A stretch of 64,000 nucleotides of DNA from Streptomyces sp. ISL-43 (GTDB taxonomy: Bacteria; Actinomycetota; Actinomycetes; Streptomycetales; Streptomycetaceae), in contig NZ_JAGGOT010000062.1 of the NCBI RefSeq assembly GCF_018614195.1, forward strand, positions 95,061 to 159,060, given 5' to 3'. The translations under genes were made by a program, and so were the position numbers. Of this stretch, positions 61,908 through 64,000 are shown piece after piece. Positions within the stretch are counted from its first letter, which is position 1. Each line of letters starts with the position of its first letter. A model generated the notes under the pieces. It was not told the origin of the DNA and did not search any database. It worked only from the letters and a program-made list of their open reading frames with translations.

Positions 61908-61913
61908 TAAGGT
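61908..61913 (+). promoter_or_regulatory. -10 hexamer of accB, probably leaderless
   Basis: TAAGGT ends six bases before the ATG at 61920; no ribosome site is present. Confidence 0.5.
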
Positions 61914-61919
61914 CGGTAC

Positions 61920-63503
<1,584 letters not shown>

Positions 63504-63525
63504 TCGCGAAGGAGACCTGCCACCG

Positions 63526-63726
63526 ATGAGTCACACCAACACCCTGCTGCGTGTCGAAAAGGGCAACGCCGAGCCGGAGGAGCTGGCCGCGATCACCGCG
63601 ATCCTGCTCGCCCGCGCCGCCTCCGCCCCCGAGGACGACACCACGGCCGCCGCCCGCTCCCAGGCCGGCTGGCGCCGCCTCGAGCGCACCCCCGGCTTCC
63701 GCGCGCCGCACAGCTGGCAGGGCTAG
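63526..63726 (+). CDS. accE: Acyl-CoA carboxylase epsilon subunit
   Basis: 66 aa. Small actinobacterial subunit that stabilises the alpha-beta complex. LLRVEKGNAEPEELAAITAILLAR followed by a C-terminal WRRLERTPGFRAPHSW segment, both typical. ATG after AAGGAGA, 22 bases after accB. Confidence 0.93.
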   Translation: MSHTNTLLRVEKGNAEPEELAAITAILLARAASAPEDDTTAAARSQAGWRRLERTPGFRAPHSWQG

Positions 63727-63770
63727 TACCAGAAGCTCGCGAGCTCACGGCCCCGTGGGCACCGAGCGAA

Positions 63771-63806
63771 AAAGCCCCTCGCACTCCTTCGAGTGCGGGG
63801 GGCTTT
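63771..63806. terminator. Terminator after accE
   Basis: 16-bp stem with one G-T pair (AAAGCCCCTCGCACTC / GAGTGCGGGGGGCTTT) and a CTTC loop; bidirectional with the convergent gene. Confidence 0.88.
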
Positions 63807-63825
63807 CGCGTGGAGCGGGACGCGA

Positions 63826-64000
63826 CTACCGCAGGCGGGCCATGAGGGCGTGCTCGACCAGGGTGATGAGCGCGCTCTTGGCGTCGCCGCGGTGGCGGGC
63901 GTCGGTGGTGATGATGGGGGCGTCCGGGCCGATCTGCAGGGCCTCGCGGACTTCCTCCGGGGTGTACGGCTGGTGGCCGTCGAAGCCGTTGAGGGCGATG
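63826..64000 (-). CDS. Conservon GTP-binding protein CvnD, C-terminal part (5' end outside window)
   Basis: The last 57 residues of a minus-strand gene are visible: IALNGFDGHQPYTPEEV, REALQIGPDAPIITTDARHRG, DAKSALITLVEHALMARLR, then TAG. This is the C-terminus of the Ras-like GTPases encoded by cvn operons (ATP/GTP-binding proteins with a PEEVREAL ... TDAR pattern). In S. coelicolor cvnD1 lies just after accB-accE, so this is probably cvnD1. The GTPase motifs are outside the window. Confidence 0.85.
   Translation of the reverse strand, partial: IALNGFDGHQPYTPEEVREALQIGPDAPIITTDARHRGDAKSALITLVEHALMARLR

Overview
The window is a stretch of a high-GC actinobacterial chromosome, almost certainly from a Streptomyces species. 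The evidence is the GC-rich third codon positions, the frequent GTG and TTG starts, the XRE/DUF397 regulator pair, the two GGDEF/EAL proteins, the conservon GTPase at the right edge and the gene order. From memory, the order ligA - rmdB - gatCAB - GGDEF/EAL protein - ilvBNC - serA - put genes - leuB - ilvE - second urease - cimA - accB/accE - cvnD1 follows the S. coelicolor chromosome core around SCO5494-SCO5541. No insertion sequence, phage gene, CRISPR array, rRNA or tRNA was seen.

Layout. (1) 1-8.4 kb holds the end of the NAD-dependent DNA ligase, the bifunctional c-di-GMP enzyme RmdB, a deoxyribosyltransferase-like protein and the tRNA-dependent amidotransferase operon gatC-gatA-small membrane protein-gatB, closed by a strong hairpin. 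(2) 8.4-27.7 kb is more accessory: a transmembrane Ser/Thr kinase, an XRE/DUF397 pair, an alpha/beta hydrolase behind two operator-like palindromes, an iron-box-controlled divergon (penicillin-acylase-family protein plus siderophore-type acyltransferase on one side, siderophore-interacting flavoprotein on the other), several GNAT proteins, an MMPL exporter, a very large LuxR-type ATPase regulator, a PQQ-type sugar dehydrogenase lipoprotein and an aldo/keto reductase. (3) 27.7-37.6 kb is biosynthetic: a 2-hydroxyacid dehydrogenase, a second GGDEF protein with a decayed EAL domain behind a BldD-box-like site, then ilvB-ilvN-ilvC behind a classical attenuator (leader peptide with Ile-Leu-Val-Leu plus a U-tract terminator), and serA. 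(4) 37.6-48.5 kb has a DHA2-type drug exporter with its divergent TetR repressor, a decayed lipoprotein gene, proline catabolism (PucR regulator, proline dehydrogenase, P5C dehydrogenase), a nitroreductase, an AAC(2')-I-like acetyltransferase and a Tat-exported phospholipase C. (5) 49-60 kb returns to branched-chain amino acids (leuB behind a perfect 35-bp palindrome, ilvE, cimA behind an attenuator-like terminator), with an orphan urease/agmatine deiminase/TetR operon and a divergent NCS1 permease between ilvE and cimA. (6) 59.5-64 kb has a secreted TPM-like protein, a YceI protein, the acetyl/propionyl-CoA carboxylase subunits AccB and AccE, and the C-terminus of a CvnD-type GTPase.

How the parts fit together. 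Branched-chain amino acid synthesis (ilvBNC, leuB, ilvE, cimA) and acyl-CoA carboxylation supply precursors. The put genes, urease and agmatine deiminase release nitrogen. The most interesting uncharacterised units are the iron-box penicillin-acylase/acyltransferase/SIP divergon, and the urease lacking nearby maturation genes, which is framed by two related operators and carries its own TetR gene. Eight genes have a -10 hexamer exactly 6-7 nt before the start codon, suggesting leaderless transcripts.
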